Shown piece after piece: positions 39,853-56,416 of a stretch of DNA of 64,000 bases (positions are counted from its first letter, which is position 1; each line of letters opens with the position of its first letter). The stretch is taken from assembly GCF_001245615.1 (NCBI RefSeq), contig NZ_CWKH01000001.1, positions 3,100,001-3,164,000 of the forward strand, given 5' to 3'. This DNA is from Mycolicibacterium neworleansense (GTDB lineage Bacteria > Actinomycetota > Actinomycetes > Mycobacteriales > Mycobacteriaceae). The translations under genes were made by a program, and so were the position numbers. The notes beneath the pieces were generated by a model. It saw only the letters and a list, made by a program, of their open reading frames with translations. It searched no databases and was not told the origin of the DNA.

Positions 39853-40437
39853 TCAGAGTTCCGATTGCAGAGTGGCCGACAGCAGCTTCTTGGCGTCCAC
39901 GCACGGATCGCCCTTGCCTGCCGGTCCGGCGCTGCCCGCACCGCGGAACTGCACCCACCAGCTGATCACGCCCGAGCCGGCCGCCGCCGTCGCCGAGCAG
40001 GCCGCGCCGGTCACATCACGACGCGCCACGAACGCCTGGTGCCGCTCGACCACGACGTCGGTGATCTCGGCATCCCGGCTGCGCGCCACCTCCCGCTCAC
40101 GGTCCAGTGAGCCCTTCTCGAACCAGGAGAAGATCACGTCGAGCATCGCGAGCGAACCCGTGTTCGGCTCCGCTGAAGGCTGGGCCTTGCGTGACAGCAC
40201 GTACTGACACACCGCGCCGCTGTACGGGCGCACTACGTTGTCGGCGACCAGGATCTCCTGGATCGTGCTGTCGACGAGCAGCCCGCACCGGTCGTCGACG
40301 TATCCGAAGCTGCGATCAGGGTCGGTGGTGTCGGATGACGCGCGCTCGGCAGCTCCGTCGATGGTGTGCGAACACCCCGCGACGGTCACCACGGCTGTGA
40401 CTGCCACGGCAGCAGCCTGAACAACACACCGACGCAT
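39853..40437 (-). CDS. DUF3558-type lipoprotein
   Basis: 194 aa from ATG 40437. Signal peptide with lipobox TVAGC (Cys22). DUF3558-like features: RCGLLVDSTIQEIL, GAVCQYVLSRKA, and a C-terminal GDPCVDAKKLL. First gene of a two-lipoprotein operon; probably a paralogue of its neighbour. Divergent from the DUF3060 gene. Confidence 0.85.
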   Translation of the reverse strand: MRRCVVQAAAVAVTAVVTVAGCSHTIDGAAERASSDTTDPDRSFGYVDDRCGLLVDSTIQEILVADNVVRPYSGAVCQYVLSRKAQPSAEPNTGSLAMLDVIFSWFEKGSLDREREVARSRDAEITDVVVERHQAFVARRDVTGAACSATAAAGSGVISWWVQFRGAGSAGPAGKGDPCVDAKKLLSATLQSEL

Positions 40438-40568
40438 TGCTGAACACGGTACCCAGCACTGAGACCGCACGCGACCTGTCGGCGAACGGCCGTCAAACTG
40501 ACCAACACTTGCCGCCGCGAGAAGTGCGCCACGTACTCTTCTCGCAGCGGATCGGAAGGGGATTCACC

Positions 40569-40958
40569 GTGAATTGGACAGCTGTGGGCCGGAGGATGGT
40601 TGTCGGGCTGGCTGCCGGCACGCTCGCGTTGCCGCTGGCGCTCACCGCCGGCGTACCCGGTGCGGCAGCCAAGAACGGTGACACCCACATCACCGGTCAG
40701 GGCGTCGAACAAACGCTGGACTGCAACAACGCCACGCTGTTCGTCAACGGAACCGGAATCCGGATCACCGCGTTGGGCACCTGCTGGGCGGTGACGGTGC
40801 AGGGATCGTCCAACGTGGTCGTCGCCGACAATGTCATCAACGACGTCACCGTGTACGGCTACGACCAGACCGTGTTCTTCAAGAACGGCGATCCGATACT
40901 CGTCGACCGCGGCCGCGAACTTGGGATGACCAACCAGATCAGCCGCGTCCCCGCCTGA
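40569..40958 (+). CDS. DUF3060 exported protein
   Basis: 129 aa from GTG 40569 with GGAAGGGG 7 bases upstream. Signal peptide (AAGTLALPLALTAGVPGAAA), then a DUF3060 repeat region (GTGIRITALGTCWAVTVQGS, SNVVVADNVINDVTV) suggestive of a small beta-helix. Function unknown. It resembles the mycobacterial Rv0680c position and is followed 30 bp later by a second DUF3060 gene. Confidence 0.82.
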   Translation: MNWTAVGRRMVVGLAAGTLALPLALTAGVPGAAAKNGDTHITGQGVEQTLDCNNATLFVNGTGIRITALGTCWAVTVQGSSNVVVADNVINDVTVYGYDQTVFFKNGDPILVDRGRELGMTNQISRVPA

Positions 40959-40988
40959 TCAAGACCGAGGCAGAAAGCAGAGAAGACC

Positions 40989-41405
40989 GTGCGCACCCGT
41001 TTCTCCCCCACCCGTCTGATCTTCGGGATCGGCGCCGCCGCCGCGGCGTTCACCCTGGCGGCCTGCGGTTCCGAAAGCTCGGACACCAACACCCCCAGCG
41101 CCACCGCGGGACAGTCCGGGGTCAACGTCGAGGTCGGCAACACCATCAACTACATGTCGGTGGGCACCACGACCGACATCGACTGCGCCGACGGCAAATC
41201 GCTCACGGTCGGCGGCACCAACAACACGCTGACCGTCAAGGGCACCTGCGCCAACGTGAACATCGGCGGATCCGACAACAAGATCACCTTCGAGCGGATC
41301 GACAAGGGCCTGACCATCATCGGGCTGAACAACACCGTCACCTACGCGGCAGGTGATCCGAAGGTCACCAACACCGGCAGCAACAACAAGGTCAACAAGG
41401 GCTAA
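40989..41405 (+). CDS. DUF3060 lipoprotein
   Basis: 138 aa, GTG start. Lipobox LAAC with Cys26. The mature part is Thr/Asn/Gly-rich with regular short strands (TNNTLTVKGTCANVNIGGSD, NKITFERIDKGLTIIGLNN), fitting a right-handed beta-helix. Equivalent in position to the threonine-rich Rv0679c. The 3' end abuts echA5 with overlapping stops. Confidence 0.82.
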   Translation: MRTRFSPTRLIFGIGAAAAAFTLAACGSESSDTNTPSATAGQSGVNVEVGNTINYMSVGTTTDIDCADGKSLTVGGTNNTLTVKGTCANVNIGGSDNKITFERIDKGLTIIGLNNTVTYAAGDPKVTNTGSNNKVNKG

Positions 41406-42169
41406 TCGGCGCGGGCCCCGTGCCGACCCGCGCCCCCGGCGAACCGTCCGGCGCCATGGGCGGCCTCCTCCGCGACCCGCTCGATGCTGGCGAACTCGAA
41501 TTCCATTGCGGCCTGCTCGGACTCGCCCCACTGGTGCAGCGCCGAGAGCCGGTCGGCCCGCAGGCACTGCTGGGGAAGCCGCGACAGTTCGGCGGCCAGT
41601 TCCTCGGCCCGTTCGCGGGCCTGGCCTGTGGGCACCACCCGGTTGGCCAGGCCGATCGCATGGGCTTCGGCCGCGTCGACGGCGCGCCCGGTCAGGATCA
41701 GGTCCATGGCCCGGCTCTGGCCGATCAGCCGGGGCAACCGCACCGTGCCGCCGTCGATCAGCGGCACCCCCCACCGGCGGCAGAACACCCCCAGCACGGC
41801 GTCTTCCTCGACCACCCGCAGGTCACACCACAACGCCAGTTCCAGTCCCCCAGCCACCGCGTGACCGCTGATCGCGGCGATCACCGGCTTGGACAACACC
41901 ATTCGGCTCGGGCCCATCGGCCCGGGCCCGGTGCGGTGCAATTGGTTCATCTGTGGGGTACCGAAGGCTTTGAGATCGGCACCGGCACAGAATGTTCCGT
42001 TCGCTCCGGTCAACACCGCGACCGCGGCGTCCTCATCGGCGTCGAACTGCTCGAACGCGGCGAACAGCGCCGCGGCGGTCGGGCCGTCGACGGCGTTGCG
42101 GGCGTGCGGCCGGTCGATGACGACCGTGGTCACCGGCCCGTTGCGTTCGACCCGCACAGCTTCGGTCAC
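41402..42169 (-). CDS. echA5: Enoyl-CoA hydratase/isomerase family protein
   Basis: 255-aa crotonase. Oxyanion-hole segments GTFCAGADLKAF and SGHAVAGGLELALWCDLRV; a Glu-containing FCRRWGVPLIDGG region carries the catalytic-type acid. GTG start overlaps the paaX stop (GTGA). Symbol given from synteny fadE8-echA4-paaX-echA5. Substrate unknown. Confidence 0.88.
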   Translation of the reverse strand: MTEAVRVERNGPVTTVVIDRPHARNAVDGPTAAALFAAFEQFDADEDAAVAVLTGANGTFCAGADLKAFGTPQMNQLHRTGPGPMGPSRMVLSKPVIAAISGHAVAGGLELALWCDLRVVEEDAVLGVFCRRWGVPLIDGGTVRLPRLIGQSRAMDLILTGRAVDAAEAHAIGLANRVVPTGQARERAEELAAELSRLPQQCLRADRLSALHQWGESEQAAMEFEFASIERVAEEAAHGAGRFAGGAGRHGARAD

Positions 42170-42897
42170 GTCGCCTCCATGAGTACATCGCGGTCACGCC
42201 GCTCGACGAGTTCGGCGGCGAAGTCGTTGTAAGCCTTACGCAATTCAGCACCCGGCCAGCTGTCCGGCAGCAATTCATCCGGCAGTACCGGATCCGCCAA
42301 CAGGTGACGGACAATGCCCGCGGCCGCGACGAACCGCCCGGGTACATCGGTCGCGTCGGCCATCTCGTCCACCAGCTGCTCGCCTGCGCGTCGCCAGCCG
42401 GGCAGATCCCACAGCCTGGCGGCCAGCTCGGCCGGATCCTCGTCACGGGCACGCAGGATCCGCACCCGGCTGGTGATCTCCTGGGGCAACGCCTGGTCAA
42501 GGTTGTCCGGGCGCATCCAAACCCCCTCGCGCAGCTCACCGAATCGATACTGCTGCAATGTGTTCCGCAGTGAAGCACGGGTGCGGGCGTCGGTGCCGAC
42601 ACTGGTGATGACCAGCGTCAGCCACTGGCCGTCGTACTCCCGCAGCTTCGGGTCGATCGCGTCGTCCTGGCGGCGCTGGCGGGTCAGCAACCGGTCCGAC
42701 AGCCGGTAGCCGTCCTCCGAACGGATCAGATCACCCGCGCTGACCATGCGGGTCAGCGCCACCCGCAGAGTCGGTTCCCTGATGTCGAAATCGGCTGTCA
42801 GCCGCACCAGGTCGGCGGCACTGGCCCAGGCCGGATGCGCACCGAGCAGCACGCTCAGTACCACCGACCGGGCCGTCATCCGTGTGAGTGCGGGCAT
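42166..42897 (-). CDS. PaaX-like transcriptional repressor
   Basis: 243 aa from ATG 42897; N-terminal winged HTH (MTARSVVLSVLLGAH through REPTLRVALTRMVSAGDL), then a central segment RTLQQYRF-type and PaaX C-terminal domain (LAARLWDLPGWRRAGEQLV). PaaX proteins sense aryl-CoA esters such as phenylacetyl-CoA. Embedded and coupled within an acyl-CoA oxidation operon, so it probably regulates that operon. Confidence 0.88.
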   Translation of the reverse strand: MPALTRMTARSVVLSVLLGAHPAWASAADLVRLTADFDIREPTLRVALTRMVSAGDLIRSEDGYRLSDRLLTRQRRQDDAIDPKLREYDGQWLTLVITSVGTDARTRASLRNTLQQYRFGELREGVWMRPDNLDQALPQEITSRVRILRARDEDPAELAARLWDLPGWRRAGEQLVDEMADATDVPGRFVAAAGIVRHLLADPVLPDELLPDSWPGAELRKAYNDFAAELVERRDRDVLMEAT

Positions 42898-42898
42898 G

Positions 42899-43813
42899 TC
42901 AGACCTCAGACGACCTGCGTCCGTAGTCGCCCATCGGCTCGTCGCGGTGGCGCACCGCTTCGCGGAAACCGTGTTCAACCGCGTCGGCGACGAATGCGTG
43001 TCCTTCGGGCGTGTGCCGGGCAATGCCGTCGAACACCGTGCTGACCATCCGACTGGTCGCCACCCCCTGCTGCAGCAGCGTGGCGTTGCAGGCCAGCTTG
43101 GCCATGATGAGCTGGTTGACGGGCATCGCGGCGATGCGTGCGACGAGGCGTTCGGTGCGCTCATCGAGGTCTTCCGGTTCAGGCGCCTCGACTGCCAGGC
43201 CCCATTCCGCCGCCTGTGCGCCGGTGATGCAATCTCCGGTGAACAGAAGGCGTTTGGCCCGTTGATCCCCCAGCCGGTGCGCCCAAAGCCCGGCGGCCGG
43301 AACGCCCCACACCCGCATGGGCGGGTAGCCGATCTTCGCATCGGCCGCGGCGATCACCTGGTCGGCATGCAGCGCGATGTCCGTGCCACCGGCCACACAG
43401 TAGCCGTGGATCTTGACCACGGTCGGCTTGTCGGCGTGCATCAGGCTGGAGAAGCCGCGTACGAACCGGCTCATCATCTGGTAGTCGATCATCGGATCCC
43501 ACGGTTGATCCGGAAGATGGTTGACCGCCTGCGTTTTCCCCGACAGCACGGTCCCGTCGTAGCGGCCTCCCCCGGCCTCGCCGGTTCCTTCTGCGTAGGC
43601 GGACAGGTCGAATCCGGCACAGAAGCCCTCACCCCGGCCGGACACCAGGATCACGTGAACGTTGGGGTCCAGGTCCGCACGCTCAACCAGGGCCTGCAGC
43701 TCCAGCGGGGTGTCCGCGACGATCGAGTTGCCTTTTTCGGGACGGTTGAAGGTGATTCGGGCGATCCGATCGGTGACCTCGTAGGTCATCGTCTTCAGTT
43801 CGGCTGGACTCAT
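42899..43813 (-). CDS. echA4: Enoyl-CoA hydratase
   Basis: 304-aa crotonase, longer than the ~260 usual because of an insertion around residues 75-110 (YDGTVLSGKTQAVNHLPDQ). Motifs GRGEGFCAGFDLSAYAEG and KIHGYCVAGGTDIALHADQV form the oxyanion hole. ATG overlaps the fadE8 stop (ATGA), giving tight coupling; only 1 base separates its stop from the paaX start. Confidence 0.9.
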   Translation of the reverse strand: MSPAELKTMTYEVTDRIARITFNRPEKGNSIVADTPLELQALVERADLDPNVHVILVSGRGEGFCAGFDLSAYAEGTGEAGGGRYDGTVLSGKTQAVNHLPDQPWDPMIDYQMMSRFVRGFSSLMHADKPTVVKIHGYCVAGGTDIALHADQVIAAADAKIGYPPMRVWGVPAAGLWAHRLGDQRAKRLLFTGDCITGAQAAEWGLAVEAPEPEDLDERTERLVARIAAMPVNQLIMAKLACNATLLQQGVATSRMVSTVFDGIARHTPEGHAFVADAVEHGFREAVRHRDEPMGDYGRRSSEV

Positions 43814-45438
43814 CCCTTGACCAGGGCCCGCTCGAGGATCGGCGCCAGGTCCAGACCGGTCGGCAGGGTGCCGAACGCCTGACCCCACTGCCCGCCGAGC
43901 CGGCTGGCCAGGAAGGCTTCGGCCACCGCGGGATGGCCGTGGCGCACCAGCAGCGCGCCCTGCAGGGCCAGCGAGATGTCCTCGGCCACCTTGCGGCCGC
44001 GGTACTGGATGGTCTCCAGGTCCTGCAGGTCGGTCTGCAGCGTGGTGACGTGGCGATCCAGCCGTGGGTCCTGCCCGGCGGTCTTGGAGAGTTCGTCGAA
44101 GAGCACCTCGATGCTCTCGGGCCGGGTTGCCATGGCGCGCAAGGTATCCAGGGCGCTGACGTTGCCCGACCCTTCCCAGATGCCCATCAGCGGGGCCTCG
44201 CGGTACAGCCGCGGCATGCCCGAATCCTCGACGTAGCCGTTGCCGCCCAGGCATTCCATCGCCTCGCCGGCGTGCGGCGTGGCCCGCTTGCACACCCAGT
44301 ACTTGCCTGCGGCCAGGCCGATGCGACGCAGCAGCGCCTCGCGATCGTCACCACGGACCGCCTTGTCGGTGGCGCCGGCCATCCGCATCGCCAACATGGT
44401 CGCCGCTTCGGCCTCGACGGCCAGGTCCGCGAGCACGTTACGCATCAACGGCTGATCGATGAGGTAGGCGCCGAACGCCTTCCGGTGCTGGGCGTGGTGC
44501 ACGGCGCGAGCCAGGCCGCTGCGCATGCTCGTGGCGCTGCCCAGTGTGCAGTCCAGGCGGGTGAGGTTGACCATCTCGATGATGGTCGGCACGCCGCGGC
44601 CCTCCTCGCCGACCAGCCATGCGGTGGCGCCGTCGTACTCGACCTCGCTGGACGCGTTGGCGTGGTTGCCGAGCTTGTCCTTGAGCCGCTGCAGGAACAT
44701 CCGGTTGCGGCTGCCGTCGGGCAGGACGCGCGGCAGGAAGAAACAGCTCAACCCGCCCGGCGCCTGCGCGAGAACCAGGAAGATGTCGCCCATCGGGGCC
44801 GACGTGAACCACTTGTGCCCACGCAGCGAATAGGTGCCGTCGCCATTCGGCGTGGCTTCGGTGGTGCCGGCGCGGACGTCGGAGCCGCCCTGCTTCTCGG
44901 TCATCGACATGCCCGCGGTGATGCCGGCTTTCGTCGTGGCGAGCTTGAGCTCGGGGTCATAGACCCGGCTGGTCAGCAGCGGCTCGTAGATCCCGGCCAG
45001 TTCCGCGTTGAACCGCAGGGCCGGCACGACGGCGTAGGTCATCGAGATCGGGCAGACATGTCCGGGTTCGACCGTCCACACCGACATCTTCGCGGCGCGC
45101 ACCACGTGCGACCCATCACGCTCATCGGCCCACGGGGCGCCGTGCAGGCCGTGGGTGACGGCCACATTCATCAGCTCGTGGTAGGCCGGGTCGTACTCGA
45201 CCTCGTCGATGCGGTGGCCGTAGCGATCGTGGGTGTGCAGCACCGGCCGGTTGCGGTCGGCCAGCTCACCCCAGCGCTGGGCCTGGGCGCTGCCGTTGAT
45301 CGCGCCGAGTTCGTGCACCTCATCGATGCCCCACTCCCCACCTTCTCGGATGAGGGCCTCGGCGAGCACCGGTGAAGTCGCGGGGTTGTAGTCCTCGAGC
45401 GTGGGGACCTGATTGGTGACGACGTGTGTATCGACCAT
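43810..45438 (-). CDS. fadE8: Acyl-CoA dehydrogenase (AidB-like)
   Basis: 542 aa, the larger AidB/isovaleryl-type branch. FAD/substrate motifs: ISMTYAVVPALRFN, MSMTEKQGGSDVRAGTT, KWFTSAPMGDIFLV, and late GNGYVEDSGMPRLYREAPL and IWEGSGNVSALD. First gene of the fadE8-echA4-paaX-echA5 operon. A start 11 codons upstream was rejected because family proteins begin near MVDTHVV. Confidence 0.93.
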   Translation of the reverse strand: MVDTHVVTNQVPTLEDYNPATSPVLAEALIREGGEWGIDEVHELGAINGSAQAQRWGELADRNRPVLHTHDRYGHRIDEVEYDPAYHELMNVAVTHGLHGAPWADERDGSHVVRAAKMSVWTVEPGHVCPISMTYAVVPALRFNAELAGIYEPLLTSRVYDPELKLATTKAGITAGMSMTEKQGGSDVRAGTTEATPNGDGTYSLRGHKWFTSAPMGDIFLVLAQAPGGLSCFFLPRVLPDGSRNRMFLQRLKDKLGNHANASSEVEYDGATAWLVGEEGRGVPTIIEMVNLTRLDCTLGSATSMRSGLARAVHHAQHRKAFGAYLIDQPLMRNVLADLAVEAEAATMLAMRMAGATDKAVRGDDREALLRRIGLAAGKYWVCKRATPHAGEAMECLGGNGYVEDSGMPRLYREAPLMGIWEGSGNVSALDTLRAMATRPESIEVLFDELSKTAGQDPRLDRHVTTLQTDLQDLETIQYRGRKVAEDISLALQGALLVRHGHPAVAEAFLASRLGGQWGQAFGTLPTGLDLAPILERALVKG

Positions 45439-45526
45439 GCCCCCAGTGTTACAAATTCTCGACAACCGCACAATAGTTGTAATAGCTGCAACGCCGTCCC
45501 TTGCCGCGATGGACTGGCTCCAGGGC

Positions 45527-46651
45527 TCAAGCGGGGTCGAGTTCTCCGACTACGGTCGGTTGGGTCTCGCCGCCATGGGGCCGTTCGTCGCTGTGCGCCG
45601 ACCGTGCCGACCTGCGCGCTTCGTAGCGGTTGAGCGCGAACAGCACCACAGCCGCCAGAGCCCAGCCGAGCAGGATGTCGATGACGTAGTGCTCCGCGGT
45701 GTACACCAACGTGAAGGCCATGATCAGCGGGTAGGCCACCAGCAGCGGCCGCCATCCGCGGTTCACCCTGCTCCACAGGAACACCGCGACCGCGGCGGTG
45801 AGCCCCGCGTGCAGGGACGGTATTGCCGCGACCAGGTTCACGCTGGCCTGTCCCTGATCGATCAACGCCGTCGCGGTATGCAGGTTGAGCTTGCCCCAGC
45901 CGCGGGTGACGATCCGCTCGATCCACTCATGCGCGCCGTTCTGACTGTCCTGCATGGCGCCGAGCAGTCCTCCGTCGACGGCTTCGCGCGCCGACCGGAA
46001 CATGCATCGGGGGCCGGAGGGGCCGCCCTCGACGTCGTCGGCGCTGCACCGCGCCGCGGCCCACGGCGGCGCGGCAGGCAGCAGGGCGTAGATGGCCAGT
46101 GCGGCGAAGGACAACCCGACGAACAAGCGCACGAACCGCTTCCACTCCTCACGGTCACGCAGCCAGAGCACACCGGCGACGATGTAGGGAAGGATGAAAA
46201 ACGACATGTAGACCGTGCTGATCACGACTTCCCACCACGGCGGGTGCAGCATTTTCAACCGTTCCTGCAACCACACCGTCGGCACGGTGCCGAAGAACAT
46301 CCAGCGGTCCGCGTCGACCTGCCAGTGCCACATCGTTGGCCGGCCCACCAGCGTGGCCGCGCCGCGGCTCAGGTCGTAGGCCGCCAAAACGACGGCGAAC
46401 GGCAGCCAGTCGCGAATCACGTAGAGCATCCGACGGCCCTGGCCGATGCTCGCGGCCAGCAAGCCGGTGGCGATATAGAGCAGCAAAAGCTCGCGGTTGA
46501 ACGCGAAACCGTCGGTGACGGTGCGGTAGATGACCACGGCGGCCCACACCAGGATCGCGCCATACCGCAGAAGACGCAGTCGACGGGCACGGTTGTTGGC
46601 GCCCCATTTCGCTGGGGCTTCTTCGGTTACCGAGTCATCAACCGCGGTCAC
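45527..46651 (-). CDS. PAP2/inositol-phosphorylceramide-synthase-like membrane phosphatase
   Basis: 374 aa with about 6-8 membrane segments. The PAP2-type catalytic motifs are at the C-terminal half: AAIPSLHAGLTAAVAVF and YTAEHYVIDILLGW, the AUR1-like variant. Family members transfer or hydrolyse phospholipid head groups, possibly phosphatidylinositol-linked. GTG start at 46651. The last ~30 residues are charged. Substrate not determinable. Confidence 0.85.
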   Translation of the reverse strand: MTAVDDSVTEEAPAKWGANNRARRLRLLRYGAILVWAAVVIYRTVTDGFAFNRELLLLYIATGLLAASIGQGRRMLYVIRDWLPFAVVLAAYDLSRGAATLVGRPTMWHWQVDADRWMFFGTVPTVWLQERLKMLHPPWWEVVISTVYMSFFILPYIVAGVLWLRDREEWKRFVRLFVGLSFAALAIYALLPAAPPWAAARCSADDVEGGPSGPRCMFRSAREAVDGGLLGAMQDSQNGAHEWIERIVTRGWGKLNLHTATALIDQGQASVNLVAAIPSLHAGLTAAVAVFLWSRVNRGWRPLLVAYPLIMAFTLVYTAEHYVIDILLGWALAAVVLFALNRYEARRSARSAHSDERPHGGETQPTVVGELDPA

Positions 46652-46716
46652 AGAGGTGACGTTAGTTCACCTTTGCGTCACCGTGCCGTTGAAAACGGTT
46701 CAGGTCATGAATGTGT

Positions 46717-47469
46717 TCAGCCGGCGTGCTCGCGCAGGAACGCGATGTCGTCCTTGCGCCCTTCCTCCGCGGTCTCACAGATCACCGGCGCATCGGCCGC
46801 CTTGACCACCGCCGCCAGCAACTGCGGATCGATCTGCCCGGCACCGAAATTCGCGTGACGGTCCGCACCGGAGCCGGCTGCGTCGCGCGAGTCGTTGCAG
46901 TGCACCAGGTCGATGCGCCCGGTGATGGCCTTGATGCGGTCCACCGCGTCGATCAACGCCTCCCCCGCAGCCCAGGCATGGCACGTGTCGAGACAGAAGC
47001 CGATTCCCTTGTCCCCGATGCGATCCCACAACCGGGAGATGGTGTCGAAATGCCGCGCCATCGCATGGTCGCCGCCCGCGGTGTTCTCCAGGTACACGGG
47101 CACATCGGAGTTCAGATAGTCCAGCGCCTTGGCCCAGCGCTCGAACCCGGCGTCCATGTCGTTGTCATCGGCATGGCCGCCGTGCACGATCACCGCGGTG
47201 GCGCCGATCTCGGCGGCCGCGTCGCACGTGTCCTGCAGGATCTTGCGAGACGGAATCCGCACCCGGTTGTTGGCCGAGGCCACGTTGATCAGGTACGGCG
47301 CATGCACGTACAGCGGCACCGTCGATGCCTTGAGCACCTCGGCATCCTCACGGGGCTTGGGCTTCTTCCAACTCTGCGGGTTGCCGAGGAAGAACTGCAC
47401 CACGTCGGCGCCGTCTGCGGCGGCCGCGGCCAATGGATCGGTGTTGTCTACATGCGAGCCGATGAGCAC
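46717..47469 (-). CDS. end: Endonuclease IV (AP endonuclease)
   Basis: Zn-dependent TIM-barrel enzyme cleaving DNA at abasic sites. GTG 47469 gives 250 aa starting [13 protein letters not shown], as in other mycobacterial End proteins; an ATG 10 codons upstream is an alternative. Metal-site segments: [64 protein letters not shown], and a final ICETAEEG. Confidence 0.93.
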   Translation of the reverse strand: MLIGSHVDNTDPLAAAAADGADVVQFFLGNPQSWKKPKPREDAEVLKASTVPLYVHAPYLINVASANNRVRIPSRKILQDTCDAAAEIGATAVIVHGGHADDNDMDAGFERWAKALDYLNSDVPVYLENTAGGDHAMARHFDTISRLWDRIGDKGIGFCLDTCHAWAAGEALIDAVDRIKAITGRIDLVHCNDSRDAAGSGADRHANFGAGQIDPQLLAAVVKAADAPVICETAEEGRKDDIAFLREHAG

Positions 47470-47610
47470 GCCGCCAAGTCTAGGTGGGTCCGGTGACATG
47501 TCTGAGTCCCGTTATCCGCCGCGCTACAGCGGCGTGCCATTACGCTGTTGGGACAAACTCGCAGCTATTGGAGTTGACCGACGGCGCATTCATCCAGGGG
47601 GCGGTGTTGC

Positions 47611-48588
47611 ATGCCGATAGCGACCACAAATAATGCACCGCAAGCTTTCCTTAGCTATACACGAATCGACGACGAAGCCTTCGGCGGAGCGATCACGTCG
47701 TTGAGGCGTCTGTTGGAGTTGCGAGTTCAAAGCGTTGCAGGCAGCCGCGAGTTCACGATTTTCCAGGACGTCGAGGGCATCGAACTGGGCCAGAAATGGC
47801 AGAAGCGGCTCGATGAAGCGGTCTCGTCGTCCATGTTTCTCATCCCGATCGTCACGCCTCTGTTCTTTACCAGCGAACCCTGCCGCGATGAGCTCTCGAA
47901 GTTCATCGCGCATGAGAAAACACTCGGCCGCGACGACCTCATTTTGCCCATCTATTTCGTTACAGCGCCGAATCTGGAGAAAGAAGAAGAACGAAAAGAC
48001 GATTCGCTCGCCAAGGAGATCGCCAGCCGGCAACTTTACGATTGGCGTGACGCAGTGGACCTTCCCCTCGACGATCCGCAGATCCGCAAAGCAATCCGCA
48101 AACTGGCCGAAGGCGTCGCATCAGCGTTGGGCCGGTCGATCAGTCCCGTGCCGGTCGAGGACGGACGCGAGGAATTGTCGGAACTGGCGAAGACGCTGGA
48201 GTTGCAGCGTGCAGCACCGACGCGGCACCGACGTGTGCTTTGGGTTGACGACCGGCCCACAAACAACGTCCTCGAGCGCAAATCCATGGCGGCCTACAAC
48301 ATCGACTTCAGCTTGGCCAAGTCAACGGGCCAGGCTCTAGCCGAGCTCACCAATGGGAGTTTCGACGCGATAATCAGCGATATGGGCCGGCCCCCAGATG
48401 GTCGAGCGGGCTACACACTGCTGGAAGCACTCCGCGAAAGCGGCGACCGCACTCCATATTTCATCTACGCCGGATCGAATGCCGCAAAGCACAAAGAGGA
48501 AGCTCTGGACCGCGGTGCACAAGGCTCCACCAACAGGAGTGATGAGCTCATCCACATGGTCTTGCAGGCGCTCGAGCGACGACCGTAG
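47611..48588 (+). CDS. TIR domain fused to degenerate receiver (REC) domain
   Basis: 325 aa. TIR domain ~10-175: QAFLSYTRIDD, TIFQDVEGIELG, FLIPIVTPLFF, then SEPCRDEL with Glu94 at the position of the TIR NADase catalytic glutamate. REC-like domain ~206-322: RRVLWVDDRP (Asp213/214) and IISDMGRP with phosphoacceptor-like Asp257. The usual Thr/Ser and Lys positions look replaced (YAGS, NRSDEL), so phosphorylation may be lost. In the first 20 codons only 9 third positions are G/C, against 17 of 20 in rpoC, suggesting transfer. Likely an immune effector; function unproven. Confidence 0.85.
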   Translation: MPIATTNNAPQAFLSYTRIDDEAFGGAITSLRRLLELRVQSVAGSREFTIFQDVEGIELGQKWQKRLDEAVSSSMFLIPIVTPLFFTSEPCRDELSKFIAHEKTLGRDDLILPIYFVTAPNLEKEEERKDDSLAKEIASRQLYDWRDAVDLPLDDPQIRKAIRKLAEGVASALGRSISPVPVEDGREELSELAKTLELQRAAPTRHRRVLWVDDRPTNNVLERKSMAAYNIDFSLAKSTGQALAELTNGSFDAIISDMGRPPDGRAGYTLLEALRESGDRTPYFIYAGSNAAKHKEEALDRGAQGSTNRSDELIHMVLQALERRP

Positions 48589-48638
48589 CACCACGCGCCA
48601 CCCTGATCCGGAGCCCCAAGACCTGCCCGGACCCACGA

Positions 48639-48666
48639 AAAAGCCCCCGCCGAAGCGGGGGCTTTT
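48639..48666. terminator. Bidirectional terminator between the TIR gene and rpoC
   Basis: A 12-bp stem AAAAGCCCCCGC / GCGGGGGCTTTT with loop CGAA and A/T tracts on both sides. It lies 50 bp after the TIR gene and 9 bp after rpoC, so it can serve both convergent genes. Confidence 0.88.
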
Positions 48667-48675
48667 CCGTACTGG

Positions 48676-52653
<3,978 letters not shown>

Positions 52654-52674
52654 CTAGAAATTTTCGGACGAGAT

Positions 52675-56328
<3,654 letters not shown>

Positions 56329-56387
56329 CTAGAACATTATGTGCAGATCAGGTGAGGGTGGGCAGGGTGCAGCCAGCGCAACGTCCA

Positions 56388-56416
56388 ACAATAGCGCAAG
56401 ACCGCCACTTATTCAA
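56388..56416 (-). promoter_or_regulatory. rpoB promoter
   Basis: TTGAAT (56416-56411) and TATTGT (56393-56388) with a 17-base spacer on the minus strand. Predicted start near 56381, leaving a ~194-nt leader. A second -10-like CATAAT at 56341-56336 could be a downstream promoter but lacks a -35. The promoter overlaps the 3' end of the small upstream gene. Confidence 0.62.

Noticed and set aside
45439..45526. TTACAA...TTGTAA dyad upstream of fadE8 as a PaaX operator
   Set aside because: Six-base arms 22 bases apart are too weak to separate from chance; kept out of the feature list.
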